Assembly: GCF_021290965.1 (NCBI RefSeq)
Contig: NZ_JAJOYT010000013.1
Coordinates: 56,453-120,452, forward strand
Source: Rheinheimera faecalis
Lineage (GTDB): Bacteria; Pseudomonadota; Gammaproteobacteria; Enterobacterales; Alteromonadaceae
Length of the DNA: 64,000 bases
Reading direction: 5' to 3'
In this document: positions 26,401 to 36,200 of the stretch, piece after piece
Position numbering within the stretch: the first letter of the stretch is position 1
Layout: each line of letters begins with the position of its first letter
Translations under genes and position numbers: made by a program
The notes under the pieces: model-generated
The model's input: only the letters and a program-made list of their open reading frames with translations
What the model was told of the DNA's origin: nothing
The model's database searches: none

Positions 26401-28728
26401 ATGCGACTATTATTTTCCCTGTTTTTGGCCACCAGTTTCTGCGTGCAAGCTGTTGCCTTGACGACTGTGCCACTCAAAGAAGTGCGCTTAACCGACGGCC
26501 CCTTTTTACATTCAGAGCAAACCAATCTGAAGTACTTACTGGCGCTCGATGCCGACAAACTGCTGGCACCACTGCGCCGTGAAGCGGGCATCGAAAACAA
26601 GGTGGAGTCCTATGGCAACTGGGAAAATACCGGTTTAGACGGTCATATGCTGGGGCATTATTTAACGGCTTTGGCTTTTATGTTTAGCGCTACAGCGAAT
26701 GAGCAGATCAAAGCCCGGTTGGATTATTTACTGACCGAACTTCAGAAAATCCAGCAGGCTCAGCAAGGTTATTTAGGCGGAGTGCCTGGCAGTAAAGCTT
26801 TATGGCAACAAATTCGGCAAGGCCAGATTGAAGCTGATTTATTTAGTCTGAATAAACACTGGGTGCCTTTTTACAATATCCATAAAACCTTCGCAGGCCT
26901 GCGCGATATCTACCTGCACACCGGCGATATGCGCGCCAAAACCCTGTTGCTGAATTATGGCAACTGGCTGAAAAATCTGGTGAAAAACTTATCACCGCAG
27001 CAAATCCAGCAGATGTTGCTAACCGAACATGGTGGCATGAACGAAGTGTTGGCTGATATGGCTGTTATTTATGACGATAAAAGCTACATGCAGTTGGCCA
27101 AAGATTTTACCGAATTACGTATTCTGGAACCGCTGTTAAAAGGCGAAGACAAGCTGACAGGTCTGCACGCCAATACCCAAATTCCTAAAGTGGCGGGTAT
27201 AGCCCGTATTGCTGAATTGTCCGGCGATAAAAACTGGTTAAAAGCGGCTGAATACTTCTGGTCTTTAGTGGTAGAGCAGCGCACTGTCGCTATAGGCGGC
27301 AATAGCGTGCGGGAGCATTTTCATCCCAAAGACGACTTCAACCCTATGTTAAATGAAGTGGAAGGGCCTGAAACCTGCAATACCTACAATATGCTGAAAC
27401 TCTCTATGCTGCTGTACCGTCAGACCGGCCAGAGCAAATACCTCGATTATTATGAGCGTGGCTTGTGGAACCATATTCTGGCCAGCCAACATCCGAAGCA
27501 TGGCGGTTTTGTTTATTTCACCTCTATGCGGCCACAACATTACCGGGTTTACTCCAAAGTGGATCAAGGTATGTGGTGTTGTGTTGGCTCAGGCATAGAA
27601 AGCCACAGCAAACATGGCGAATTTATTTACAGCCTGGATAAAAACGCTTTGCAAGTGAATTTGTGGATAGCCTCCAGCATTAGCACTCCAGAGATAAAAC
27701 TGCACCAGCAGACTTTATTCCCGGATGAAAATAGCACTGAATTGGTATTTGACGCAGCAAGCCAATTGAACCTGCAGCTGCGTTATCCATCCTGGGCCGG
27801 AGCCGTTAAAGTCTGGCGCAATGGTAAAGCCGTTGAAGTAACAGCCAAAGCCGGTGAACATATTCTGCTTGCTGGCCCCTGGCAGCAAGGCGACAAAGTA
27901 AAACTTGAGCTGCCGATGCAATTAAGTCTGGACCCTATGCCAGCTAAGCCTGATTATCATGCGGTATTGTACGGCCCTATAGTGCTGGCCAGTCGCAGTA
28001 CACCTTTTAAAAACGAAAGCTTAAAATTTATTGGTGATGACAGCCGTATGGGCCATATAGCTTCGGGCCCAACCTGCCCTGTCTCCGCTGCCCCACTTTA
28101 TATTGGCGATACAAAAAACTTTCTGAATAGCTTAAAACGCTTGCCTAATCAGCCTTTGAGCTTCAGCACTGGCCAGGGCTTTTTACAAGGTCAGCCTGAG
28201 CTGATTCCCTTTTTCCGACTGCATGACAGCAGATACCAAATCTACTTTCAGCACACTAGCCTTGAAGGCTGGCAACAACAAAAAGCAGCGCAAGAACAGC
28301 AAGATAAAGCCGCGGCTTTACTGGAACAACAAACGCTGGATAAAGTCTATCCTGGCGAACAGCAGCCTGAGTCGGATCATTTTTATCAGGGCGAACAAAG
28401 CGAAGCTGGTATCAATTTAGGCCGACATTGGCGGCACAGTAAAAGCTGGTTTAGTTATCAGTTAAGCCACAAGGGCCAGCAAAATCTGACCTTAAGGCTT
28501 GAGTATTTTGGTCTGGATGGCGGACGGCAATTTGAGGTCTGGCTGGATGATAAAAAACTGACCGATGTGGAGCTTAAAAGCGGTTTAGGGCCGGATTGGT
28601 ATCAGGTCGACTACCCAATCCCCAATAATCTGCTGCCAAAAAATGCCGCTCACTTCCGCGTCAAATTTGTCGCCAAGCCAGGCAGCATAGCAGGTGGTCT
28701 CTATCAGGTGCGTTTACTGAAGTTGTAG
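26401..28728 (+). CDS. Exported GH127 beta-L-arabinofuranosidase
   Basis: GH127 (former DUF1680) glycoside hydrolase of 775 aa. Signal peptide about 1-19 (FCVQAVA). The zinc/cysteine centre is visible: Glu324-x-Cys326 (GPETCNTYN) and Cys393-Cys394 (MWCCVGSG). These correspond to Glu338, Cys340, Cys417 and Cys418 of Bifidobacterium HypBA1, where Cys417 is the nucleophile. The family releases beta-linked L-arabinofuranose, for example from hydroxyproline-rich plant glycoproteins or arabinan caps. The signal peptide points to the periplasm, unlike the cytosolic GH43 encoded just upstream. GAGG lies about 11 bases before the ATG. Confidence 0.88.
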   Translation: MRLLFSLFLATSFCVQAVALTTVPLKEVRLTDGPFLHSEQTNLKYLLALDADKLLAPLRREAGIENKVESYGNWENTGLDGHMLGHYLTALAFMFSATANEQIKARLDYLLTELQKIQQAQQGYLGGVPGSKALWQQIRQGQIEADLFSLNKHWVPFYNIHKTFAGLRDIYLHTGDMRAKTLLLNYGNWLKNLVKNLSPQQIQQMLLTEHGGMNEVLADMAVIYDDKSYMQLAKDFTELRILEPLLKGEDKLTGLHANTQIPKVAGIARIAELSGDKNWLKAAEYFWSLVVEQRTVAIGGNSVREHFHPKDDFNPMLNEVEGPETCNTYNMLKLSMLLYRQTGQSKYLDYYERGLWNHILASQHPKHGGFVYFTSMRPQHYRVYSKVDQGMWCCVGSGIESHSKHGEFIYSLDKNALQVNLWIASSISTPEIKLHQQTLFPDENSTELVFDAASQLNLQLRYPSWAGAVKVWRNGKAVEVTAKAGEHILLAGPWQQGDKVKLELPMQLSLDPMPAKPDYHAVLYGPIVLASRSTPFKNESLKFIGDDSRMGHIASGPTCPVSAAPLYIGDTKNFLNSLKRLPNQPLSFSTGQGFLQGQPELIPFFRLHDSRYQIYFQHTSLEGWQQQKAAQEQQDKAAALLEQQTLDKVYPGEQQPESDHFYQGEQSEAGINLGRHWRHSKSWFSYQLSHKGQQNLTLRLEYFGLDGGRQFEVWLDDKKLTDVELKSGLGPDWYQVDYPIPNNLLPKNAAHFRVKFVAKPGSIAGGLYQVRLLKL

Positions 28729-28729
28729 C

Positions 28730-29896
28730 TTAACTGATACCAACCGCATAACGGCTGACCCAATGCTTTAACGGGCCAGCCTTTTCTGCTACTGCTAAAC
28801 CCAACTGACGTAAAAAACGCACAGGAGGCAAGCTGCTGCTAAAGCTTTGATAAAACAGATCCATAGCCGACATCATCAACGCATTTTCACGCTGACGTAT
28901 GCTTTGGTACTGCTGTAATAACTCAGGCTCCGCTAAATCATTGCCTTGCGCAAAAGCCTGCTCCAGCAGTTCAGACAACAACATCGCATCAGCAAACCCT
29001 AAGTTCACTCCCTGGCCTGCCAGCGGATTAATACTATGAGCCGCATCCCCCACCAGCACCAGCCGTCCTTTGACATAGTCTTTCGCATGTACCCGGGCTA
29101 AAGGAAAACTTGCCACTTGTTCCACTGTAATTTTGCCAAGCTTGGCCGGAAAAGCCTGCTGGATCTGTTCAGCCAAAGCGGTTTTAGATAATGCAGCCAG
29201 CTGTTTAATTTTATGATGATGGTCGTACCAAACTAAAGAACCCTGCTTACCTGGCAAAGGTAAAAAAGCCCGTGGGCCTGATTCGTTAAATTGCTGCCAG
29301 GTAATGTCCTGTTGTTCGTACTCTGTGTTGACTGTAACCACTAAACAGCTTTGCTGATACTGCCAGCCCGACACGCCAATTTGTGCTAACTGGCGCAGCT
29401 GCGACTGACCACCATCTGCTGCTATCACCAGTTTAGCTTTTAACTCGCCAAATTCTGCGGTACTGACAGAAGCAAAATCTGACTGCTGGGTAAAACTTGT
29501 CACAGTGGCTGGGCAAAACAACTGCAAGTTGGCAGGAAACTTGGCCCACAGCGCCTGCTGGATCAGATTATTTTCAACAATATGGCCCAGATGGGTCAAA
29601 GCCACTTCATCAGCATGAAAAGTGAGTCCAGCCTGTTCGCCTTCAAAAGCCTGTAACCTTTTATAAGGGCATAAACGCCATTGCTGCAATAAAGACCAGG
29701 CGCCTAAATCCGTCAGCCATTGTTCGCTGCGTCTGTTAATAGCGGATACACGAAGATCAACGGTACTTTGTGGGTCATAAGCTGAAACAGGCTGTTTTTC
29801 AATTAAGCCCACTTCTAAACCAGCACGGCTTAACTTCAGCGCCACTGAAGCGCCAACCATACCACCACCTACAATTAATATATCCAGCACAAGCAC
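28730..29896 (-). CDS. ubiF: UbiF-type ubiquinone-biosynthesis FAD hydroxylase
   Basis: Flavoprotein monooxygenase of the UbiH/UbiF/COQ6 family, 388 aa. The FAD motif is IVGGGMVGAS (8-17), the second FAD motif LVLVGDAAHSINPLAGQGVNLG (written here in part) lies near 275-295, and the DG motif is AADGGQSQLRQ. Detailed similarity to E. coli UbiF (PYKRLQ, VENNLIQQALW, WQYQQSC, TWQQF, GPRAFLPL) favours 2-octaprenyl-3-methyl-6-methoxy-benzoquinol hydroxylase over UbiH or UbiI. It is convergent with the GH127 gene with one base between the stops and has no visible terminator of its own. Confidence 0.85.
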   Translation of the reverse strand: MLVLDILIVGGGMVGASVALKLSRAGLEVGLIEKQPVSAYDPQSTVDLRVSAINRRSEQWLTDLGAWSLLQQWRLCPYKRLQAFEGEQAGLTFHADEVALTHLGHIVENNLIQQALWAKFPANLQLFCPATVTSFTQQSDFASVSTAEFGELKAKLVIAADGGQSQLRQLAQIGVSGWQYQQSCLVVTVNTEYEQQDITWQQFNESGPRAFLPLPGKQGSLVWYDHHHKIKQLAALSKTALAEQIQQAFPAKLGKITVEQVASFPLARVHAKDYVKGRLVLVGDAAHSINPLAGQGVNLGFADAMLLSELLEQAFAQGNDLAEPELLQQYQSIRQRENALMMSAMDLFYQSFSSSLPPVRFLRQLGLAVAEKAGPLKHWVSRYAVGIS

Positions 29897-30033
29897 CTCC
29901 CACTCACATCAAGGCATTCTACCCTGATTTTTGACTTTTTCTTTGCGCTATATCAGCAATTATTCGTCACCCACTGAAAGATTAGCTGCACTGATCCGGT
30001 ATCTAAGTTCAAATCACTTAAGGAAAAACCAAA

Positions 30034-30675
30034 ATGAAAATTCAGCATATTCTGTTACTTAGCCTCAGCCTCTTTAGTTTTAGTCTGTTGGCAGAACCCC
30101 GTATCGCCCAAAGCCCTGAGGACATTAAACCCTTATTAAACGGTATGACGGCTCCTAAGGTCAGTCTGCAGGATGCGACGGGCAAAGCCGTAGAATTCAA
30201 TTCAGTGCTAAAACAGCAAGACACTGTGCTGGTGTTTTACCGCGGTGGCTGGTGTCCTTATTGCAACCTGCAACTGGCGGCTTTACGTGAGATTGAACCC
30301 AAACTAGAAGCTTTAGGTTATCAACTGATTGCAGTGACACCAGACAGCCCCGCTGCTATTCAGGTTAGTTTAAAAGATACCAAAGGCGCCGCTATTACTT
30401 ATACCCTGTTATCGGACAGTCAGTTCAATTTAAGCTCTGCTTTTGGTGTGGCTTATTATCTGGATGAAAAAACCAGCGCAACCTATTTAAATACCTACAA
30501 ACTGAATCTAAATAAGGAAGCAAGCAGCGGCAAAGTAGTGCTGCCCGTGCCTGCAGTGTATATCCTCAATAAAGAGGGTTTAGTGCAATACAGCTATCAG
30601 CATATTAATTACAAAGTCCGCTTGCAGCCAGAGCTGTTGTTGCTGGCGGCTCGTTTGGCCAAAGAAAGCAAATAA
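30034..30675 (+). CDS. Exported peroxiredoxin-like (AhpC/TSA) protein
   Basis: Periplasmic thioredoxin-fold protein of the peroxiredoxin-like group, 213 aa. Signal peptide about 1-20 (SLLAEP). The active-site segment is YRGGWCPYCNLQL, a CxxC pair in the place of the peroxidatic Cys of AhpC/TSA proteins. This motif is typical of peroxiredoxin-like proteins with thiol-peroxidase or disulfide-reductase activity; the reductant is unknown. GGAAAAACC lies before the ATG. It is monocistronic, followed by a 10-bp hairpin. Confidence 0.82.
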   Translation: MKIQHILLLSLSLFSFSLLAEPRIAQSPEDIKPLLNGMTAPKVSLQDATGKAVEFNSVLKQQDTVLVFYRGGWCPYCNLQLAALREIEPKLEALGYQLIAVTPDSPAAIQVSLKDTKGAAITYTLLSDSQFNLSSAFGVAYYLDEKTSATYLNTYKLNLNKEASSGKVVLPVPAVYILNKEGLVQYSYQHINYKVRLQPELLLLAARLAKESK

Positions 30676-30728
30676 GCTATATACATTCACTAAAAACCCA
30701 GTATTTATGCATATCCACCCATAGTTAA

Positions 30729-30754
30729 TTCAGGGCAGCACGAACTGCCCTGAA
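30729..30754 (+). terminator. Hairpin after the peroxiredoxin-like gene
   Basis: A 10-bp perfect stem (30729-30738 with 30745-30754, loop CACGAA) lies 53 bases after the stop codon. No T-run follows, so it may be an mRNA 3'-end hairpin rather than an efficient intrinsic terminator. Confidence 0.45.
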
Positions 30755-30843
30755 ACTCTGCCCCAACACCATAAAACTCATTGACGACAGCGCAAAAATA
30801 CGGCATTTTGCGCGCCCTTGCAGCCCAGGCTTTTGATTGCCCT

Positions 30844-30941
30844 TGTTGGTTGCCACTGTTGGTTGCTCTAGGGGGCAAAACTGACTAGAGTAGCTGCATC
30901 TTTAGATCCGAATTCTGTTTTGAATTCTATTTTGAATTATA
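30844..30941 (+). repeat. Two short tandem repeats in the aguB leader
   Basis: TGTTGGTTGC occurs at 30844-30853 and again at 30858-30867. A 12-base unit GAATTCTRTTTT is repeated at 30910 and 30922, followed by a partial third copy. They sit in the promoter and leader region of aguB-aguA. Their role is unknown; direct repeats with 12-14 base periods can be regulator sites. Confidence 0.4.
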
Positions 30942-30964
30942 GCCCTGGCTTGAGGAGACTTTGC

Positions 30965-31855
30965 ATGCGTAAGGTAACTGTGGCCGCCACCCAAATGATT
31001 GGTGGCTGGAATGTAGAAGAAAATATTGCCCGTGGTGAGCGCTTGGTCCGTGAAGCTGCTGAACAAGGCGCCCAGATCATCCTGCTGCAGGAACTGTTCG
31101 AGCGTAACTACTTCTGCCAGAAACAAAAGTATGAATATTTAGAGTTCGCGACTACTGTCGAAGACAACGCGGCTATTAAACACTTCAGCAAAATTGCCAA
31201 AGAGTTGAAGGTCGTTCTGCCTATCAGCTTTTATGAAAAAGCCGGCAACTGCTTCTACAACACTGTAGCTGTAATTGACGCCGACGGTAGCAACTTAGGT
31301 TTATACCGCAAGAGCCATATTCCTGATGGACCGGGTTATAGCGAAAAGTTCTATTTCACACCAGGTGACACAGGCTTTAAAGTCTGGGATACCGCCTATG
31401 CAAAAATTGGTATAGGTATTTGCTGGGATCAGTGGTTCCCTGAATGTGCCCGCAGCATGGCATTAATGGGTGCAGAACTGCTGTTCTACCCTACAGCTAT
31501 CGGCACTGAACCTCATGATGAGACAGTCAATTCACGCGAGCACTGGCAACGTACTCAGCAAGGTCATGCCGCAGCTAACTTAGTTCCTCTGATTGCGTCC
31601 AACCGTATTGGCCGTGAAACCGAAGACGATTTTGCTATTACCTTCTACGGCAGCTCTTTTATTGCCAACGAGTTTGGTGCCAAAGTAGAAGAAGCCGACG
31701 AAGTCAGCGAAGCTGTGTTAGTTCACACCTTCGATTTAGACGAAACCGCGAAAAACCGTCGTAACTGGGGCGTATACCGTGACCGTCGTATCGACTTATA
31801 CGGTGCTATCTTAACCAAAGACGGCAAAACTACCCCAACTGAAGGTAACAACTAA
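30965..31855 (+). CDS. aguB: N-carbamoylputrescine amidase
   Basis: Nitrilase-superfamily amidase that turns N-carbamoylputrescine into putrescine, CO2 and ammonia. The catalytic triad is Glu43 (LLQELFE), Lys116 (YRKSHIP) and Cys153 (GICWDQW). The length of 296 aa and the motif [14 protein letters not shown] fit AguB. The frame is open further upstream, but GAGGAG 6-7 bases before the ATG at 30965 fixes the start. aguA follows with one base between stop and start codons, so the agmatine-to-putrescine pathway is one operon. Confidence 0.95.
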   Translation: MRKVTVAATQMIGGWNVEENIARGERLVREAAEQGAQIILLQELFERNYFCQKQKYEYLEFATTVEDNAAIKHFSKIAKELKVVLPISFYEKAGNCFYNTVAVIDADGSNLGLYRKSHIPDGPGYSEKFYFTPGDTGFKVWDTAYAKIGIGICWDQWFPECARSMALMGAELLFYPTAIGTEPHDETVNSREHWQRTQQGHAAANLVPLIASNRIGRETEDDFAITFYGSSFIANEFGAKVEEADEVSEAVLVHTFDLDETAKNRRNWGVYRDRRIDLYGAILTKDGKTTPTEGNN

Positions 31856-31856
31856 G

Positions 31857-32963
31857 ATGGCTGTTACCTTAAACAGTACGCCTCGTGCCGATGGTTTTTT
31901 TATGCCAGCCGAATGGGCCGAGCATAAACAAACCTGGATGGTATGGCCAGAGCGCACCGACAACTGGCGTTTAGGCGCCAAGCCAGCACAGCAAGCCTTT
32001 TGTGCAGTCATTCGTGCTATTGCCCGTTTTGAGCCTGTGACTGTATTGGCTTCTGCCGCTCAGTTTGCCAATGCTCAGGCGCAGTTGAGCTTAGAGCCAA
32101 CCACTCACCCAATTCGTGTCGTTGAAACTTCAACAGACGACGCCTGGTGCCGTGACACAGGCCCTACTTTTGTCACCAATGGCAAAGAAGTGCGTGCTGT
32201 CGACTGGACCTTTAATGCCTGGGGTGGTTTAAACGGTGGTCTCTATTTCCCATGGCACAGAGACGACCAGGTCGCGCAAAAAATTGCCAACATAGAAAGC
32301 ACAGCACGTTACCGCACTGAAGGTTTTGTACTGGAAGGTGGTGCTATTCATGTCGACGGCGAAGGCACTTTATTAACAACTGAAGAATGTTTGCTGAATA
32401 AAAACCGCAACCCGGATTTATCCCGCGAACAAATCGAGCAGATGCTGTCGGACTATTTAAGTATCGATAAAGTGATTTGGCTCAAAGAAGGCATTTTTAA
32501 CGACGAAACCGATGGTCACGTCGATAATATGTGCTGTTTTGTCGGCCCAGCCGAAGTCTTGCTGGCCTGGACTGACGACAAAAACGATCCACAGTACGAA
32601 CGTTCACGCGCCGCTTTAGAAGTGCTGGAAAACAGCACTGATGCGAAAGGCCGCAAGTTCACAGTCCATAAGCTGCCTGTGCCTGCTCCTATGCTGGCTA
32701 AAGCAGACGAATATGCCACTGTGGATTTAACAGGCGCAGCCGTACCTCGTGAATCTGAAGCCCGTTTAGCAGGTTCTTACATCAACTTCTATTTATGCAA
32801 TGGGGGTTTGGTAGTTCCGGTATTTGAAGATGCGAACGATCAGGTTGCGATCGACATCTTAACCAAACTCTTTCCAAAACATCAGGTGGTCACTGTGCCT
32901 GGTCGGGAGATCCTGTTAGGTGGCGGCAACGTGCACTGTATTACTCAGCAACAACCTGCTTAA
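31857..32963 (+). CDS. aguA: Agmatine deiminase
   Basis: Converts agmatine to N-carbamoylputrescine, the substrate of AguB just upstream. Porphyromonas-type peptidyl-arginine-deiminase fold, 368 aa. Visible family features: [18 protein letters not shown] at the start, [31 protein letters not shown], and the catalytic Cys361 in [11 protein letters not shown]. Arginine decarboxylase, which makes agmatine, is not in the window. A strong intrinsic terminator follows. Confidence 0.96.
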   Translation: MAVTLNSTPRADGFFMPAEWAEHKQTWMVWPERTDNWRLGAKPAQQAFCAVIRAIARFEPVTVLASAAQFANAQAQLSLEPTTHPIRVVETSTDDAWCRDTGPTFVTNGKEVRAVDWTFNAWGGLNGGLYFPWHRDDQVAQKIANIESTARYRTEGFVLEGGAIHVDGEGTLLTTEECLLNKNRNPDLSREQIEQMLSDYLSIDKVIWLKEGIFNDETDGHVDNMCCFVGPAEVLLAWTDDKNDPQYERSRAALEVLENSTDAKGRKFTVHKLPVPAPMLAKADEYATVDLTGAAVPRESEARLAGSYINFYLCNGGLVVPVFEDANDQVAIDILTKLFPKHQVVTVPGREILLGGGNVHCITQQQPA

Positions 32964-32981
32964 CCTTCAGTTATTCGCTAC

Positions 32982-33010
32982 AAAAAACGGGACCACAATC
33001 CCGTTTTTTT
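32982..33010 (+). terminator. Intrinsic terminator of aguBA
   Basis: A-tract, stem CGGGA/TCCCG (extended by A-T pairs) and a run of seven T, about 20 bases after the aguA stop. Confidence 0.9.
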
Positions 33011-33074
33011 ATTGCTTCAAAATAATTCAGCTCATCGTCGAAAATATGTTCCAGCCGTCGCCACAAGCGAAGGC

Positions 33075-33125
33075 GTGATATCGGCGAAATGCTAAACAGT
33101 TGGCATTTCGAAAGACCGACATCAC
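33075..33125. repeat. Long bulged hairpin between aguA and the large subtilase gene
   Basis: The inner stem CGAAATGC/GCATTTCG (33085-33092 with 33103-33110, ten-base loop) is continued by GTGATATCGG/CCGACATCAC (33075-33084 with 33116-33125) across a five-base bulge. GTCGAAAAT and ATTTTCGAC flank it farther out. It is separate from the two terminators on either side. It is not a T-tract terminator; it could be a small mobile palindrome or a structured RNA. Confidence 0.5.
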
Positions 33126-33160
33126 TCTGCATTTTCGACATACCGTCCCTCCCTGGACAT

Positions 33161-33187
33161 AAAAAAACCGCCGATAAACGGCGGTCT
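33161..33187 (-). terminator. Intrinsic terminator of the large subtilase gene
   Basis: On the minus strand the stem ACCGCCG/CGGCGGT (33167-33173 with 33179-33185) is followed by seven T, 24 bases past the stop codon. Confidence 0.9.
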
Positions 33188-33210
33188 TTGCATTGAACTA
33201 TAAAGTTCTG

Positions 33211-36200
33211 TTAGTTACGACGACGGCGTAATAAAGCCAGAGGTAATAACATCAGGGATAACCAACCAAAGCTACCGCTGGAACCTTTTGCATTAGTAAC
33301 ATTAAGCGTTACGTTTACAGGAGCTGATGTTGCAGTGCCATCAGAGGCAGTAACTCTTAAGACAACAGCTTGGTCAGAATCAACAGCTGGTGCAGTGACA
33401 GTTACAGAGGCTGTAGTAGCGCTGATAGTCAAAGACGGGCCAGATACATGAGTCCAAGTGTAAGTTAAGGCATCAGCATCAATGTCGGTACCTGTTACTG
33501 ATAAAGTCGCAGATTTACCTTCTTCTACTGTCACTGCAGCACCAGCAACTAATGTTGGTGCATCATTCACAGCTGTCACAGTCACAGCTACTTCTGCTGG
33601 GACAGTTTTCAGACCAGACTGGTCTTCAGCCTGATAAGTGAAGCTGTCAGTACCGTTGAAGTCTGCATTTGGCGTGTAGACAAACTGACCACTGGTCACT
33701 GCAACAGTGCCATTAACAGGAGCTGTAACTACTACAGGGTTGGTTAAAGCGCCATCAGGAGTAACAGTTAAGGTATTAAAAGCATCAAGTGTGGTGTCAC
33801 CGCTTGTTACTTTGACTTGTACAACTTTTTCAAAAGACGCAGCATCGTTTGCCAATACGTCAACTGGCTCACTGGCTGTATCTTCAGCGATAGTAACAGT
33901 ATCAACCTGACCTAAAGCTAACTCTCCAGTATTCTCAACACTATAATTCATCACCAGTTTGCCACCAGTAATAGTAGCCAAACCTAATGATTGACCCGTA
34001 GCTGGAGCAGTACCTGTACCATTGTAGTACTGGTTTGCACCTAAAGTACCAGCTGCATCCTCTGCACCAACAGTGACGTTAGACGGCATAGCATCCATAT
34101 CAATGTAGTTAAAGAAAATATCTTCCGGAGCATTCAGTGCCATCCAAACCTGGAATGTGTATTCACTGCCGCTGGCATCGTCATAGACCTGCGCTTTGTT
34201 CCATTCAATTACCAGATAGTCTGTACCACTGACTGCCAGAATGTCGTAATACAGATCACCGCCACCAGTAGCACCACCTGTTAAATCCATATCGGCCCAG
34301 AACGGAGCAACCAGATTATTTGGTGTTGCTGCGTTAGGCAGCTGTTGGTTTGTAAATGATGGAGCCGGAGTAGTTGCAGTATTAGAGAAATTAATAATGC
34401 CGTTGTCCGAGATATAAACGCGGCTATACGACTGACCGTTAAACGTCACAGGTAAACCAATTCCGCCAACATTCAATCCCTGATAAAACTCGTCACAATC
34501 ACCAGAACATGGAATACGAATACCACCGTTTGTGGCCAGTTCATAATTGATTGCTGCATCCGCATTAAAACGCATAGCTGGAGTGTTTAAGCGGCCAGAC
34601 CAGGACACAGCAGTTGAATCAGGATTTGCATCAAACAAAAATTGAGTACCACCAGTCACTGTAGCTGCACCACTGGACTCAACCAGTTTTGTACCAGCTG
34701 GAAGTTTCGATACCACAGAAACCTGACCAGTGAATGCCTTGTTATTCAAGGTAGTCGATACCTGGGCAGGAGTTCCTGGGCTTAACTCACCGACTGAAAC
34801 AGTAGATAACAGAGAACTGTCAGCAGAGGTTGCCACACGAACAGCGATCGGCATAGTCGCAGAAGGAATAGCTGTATCGCTTGCTGTCCATACTACGTTA
34901 CCAAAACTCCATGTATCCAGAGTCGCAAATGAACCATTCAGTTTCAGGCTAAATTCTGCCGAATCACCTTCTGTACCATAAGGCTTTAAGGTAACAGATG
35001 ATACGCTGAACTCACCTGTCATCGCCTCGTCGGTCAGGGATAATGAAGGTGTCCAGGTAACTTCTTTGTCCGTCATGTTGCGAATGGTTCTGGTAAACGA
35101 ACATTCAGCGACACAAGGGTCCTGTGCAAAAGATGGTTTATCAAAAGTAACACCAGCTTTTACCGCGCGCTCCAAATCAAGACGACCAGCACCTATATCA
35201 AAAGGCGTAGTTGGCGTTACAGAATCTTCTTTTTTCAGACCGTTTACAGCAGTTGAAGTTAAGGCAGTTTTAATTTCAACTGCTGTCCACTCAGGATAAA
35301 GCTGTTTCATGATCGCTGCAGCACCAGCAACATGTGGCGACGCCATGGATGTACCGCTGTTTAACTGGAAAGTACGGGAATCGTCAAAGGCATCAGGTGA
35401 AGTTGCAGATAAAATGCTACTACCTGGAGCGCCAATATCTGGTTTCAGGAAATTGCTGTTTCCATTTGGACCACGGGATGAGAAGTCGCTCATAATGTCG
35501 GTAAACTGCGCAGACATCACTTTATCTGCCTGAATACTGATAGTCACAGCGGCATCAGCCACTAATTTCGCACCGTCAGCTTTACTAATCATTACTGCAG
35601 GAATAGTGATACCTGGTGTGGACATTACACTAGGTTCACCATCACTGTTTTGAATAACGATTAAGGCAATAGCACCCGCCGCAGCAGCATTGTTAGCTTT
35701 ATCGCTAAATGCACAAGTGCCACGGGAAATAACGGCAATTTTATCTTTGAAGGTATCCGCAGGGAAAGCAGTACAACCTAAAGCATTGTCTGGGGCTACA
35801 GCTGAAGCTAATACAACAGGAGCTGAAACATTTCCTTCCAGATCTTTCACCGTAGCTGGAAACTCTGAACCTGCAATGGCCAAAAATTCTTCGCCACCGG
35901 CAGTAACTTTGTTAGCAAAGTAACGACCATGAGTGGTACTCGCAACAGTAATACCACTTTCGATACAAGCAGGACAACCTATAGTTTTGGCACCTGGGCC
36001 ATCGTTACCAGCCGCAGTGACCACAACAACGCCTGCAGCCTCAGCAGCTAAGAAGGACTCCTGATAAGGACTGGCTGCAGGATCACCACCAGCACCACCA
36101 CCCCATGAGTTGTTGATTACATCAGCACCATCTTTAACGGCCCAATCTAAAGCTTCTAACAACATAATGTTAGAACCACTGCCAGTCACAGTGCCATCAG

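Noticed and set aside
30904..30941. Short CRISPR-like array
   Set aside because: The 12-base units are adjacent without spacers and number under three. No cas gene is present.
33075..33125. Possible integron attC site
   Set aside because: The hairpin lacks the paired R and L boxes and the GTTRRRY core, and no integrase or cassette genes are nearby.
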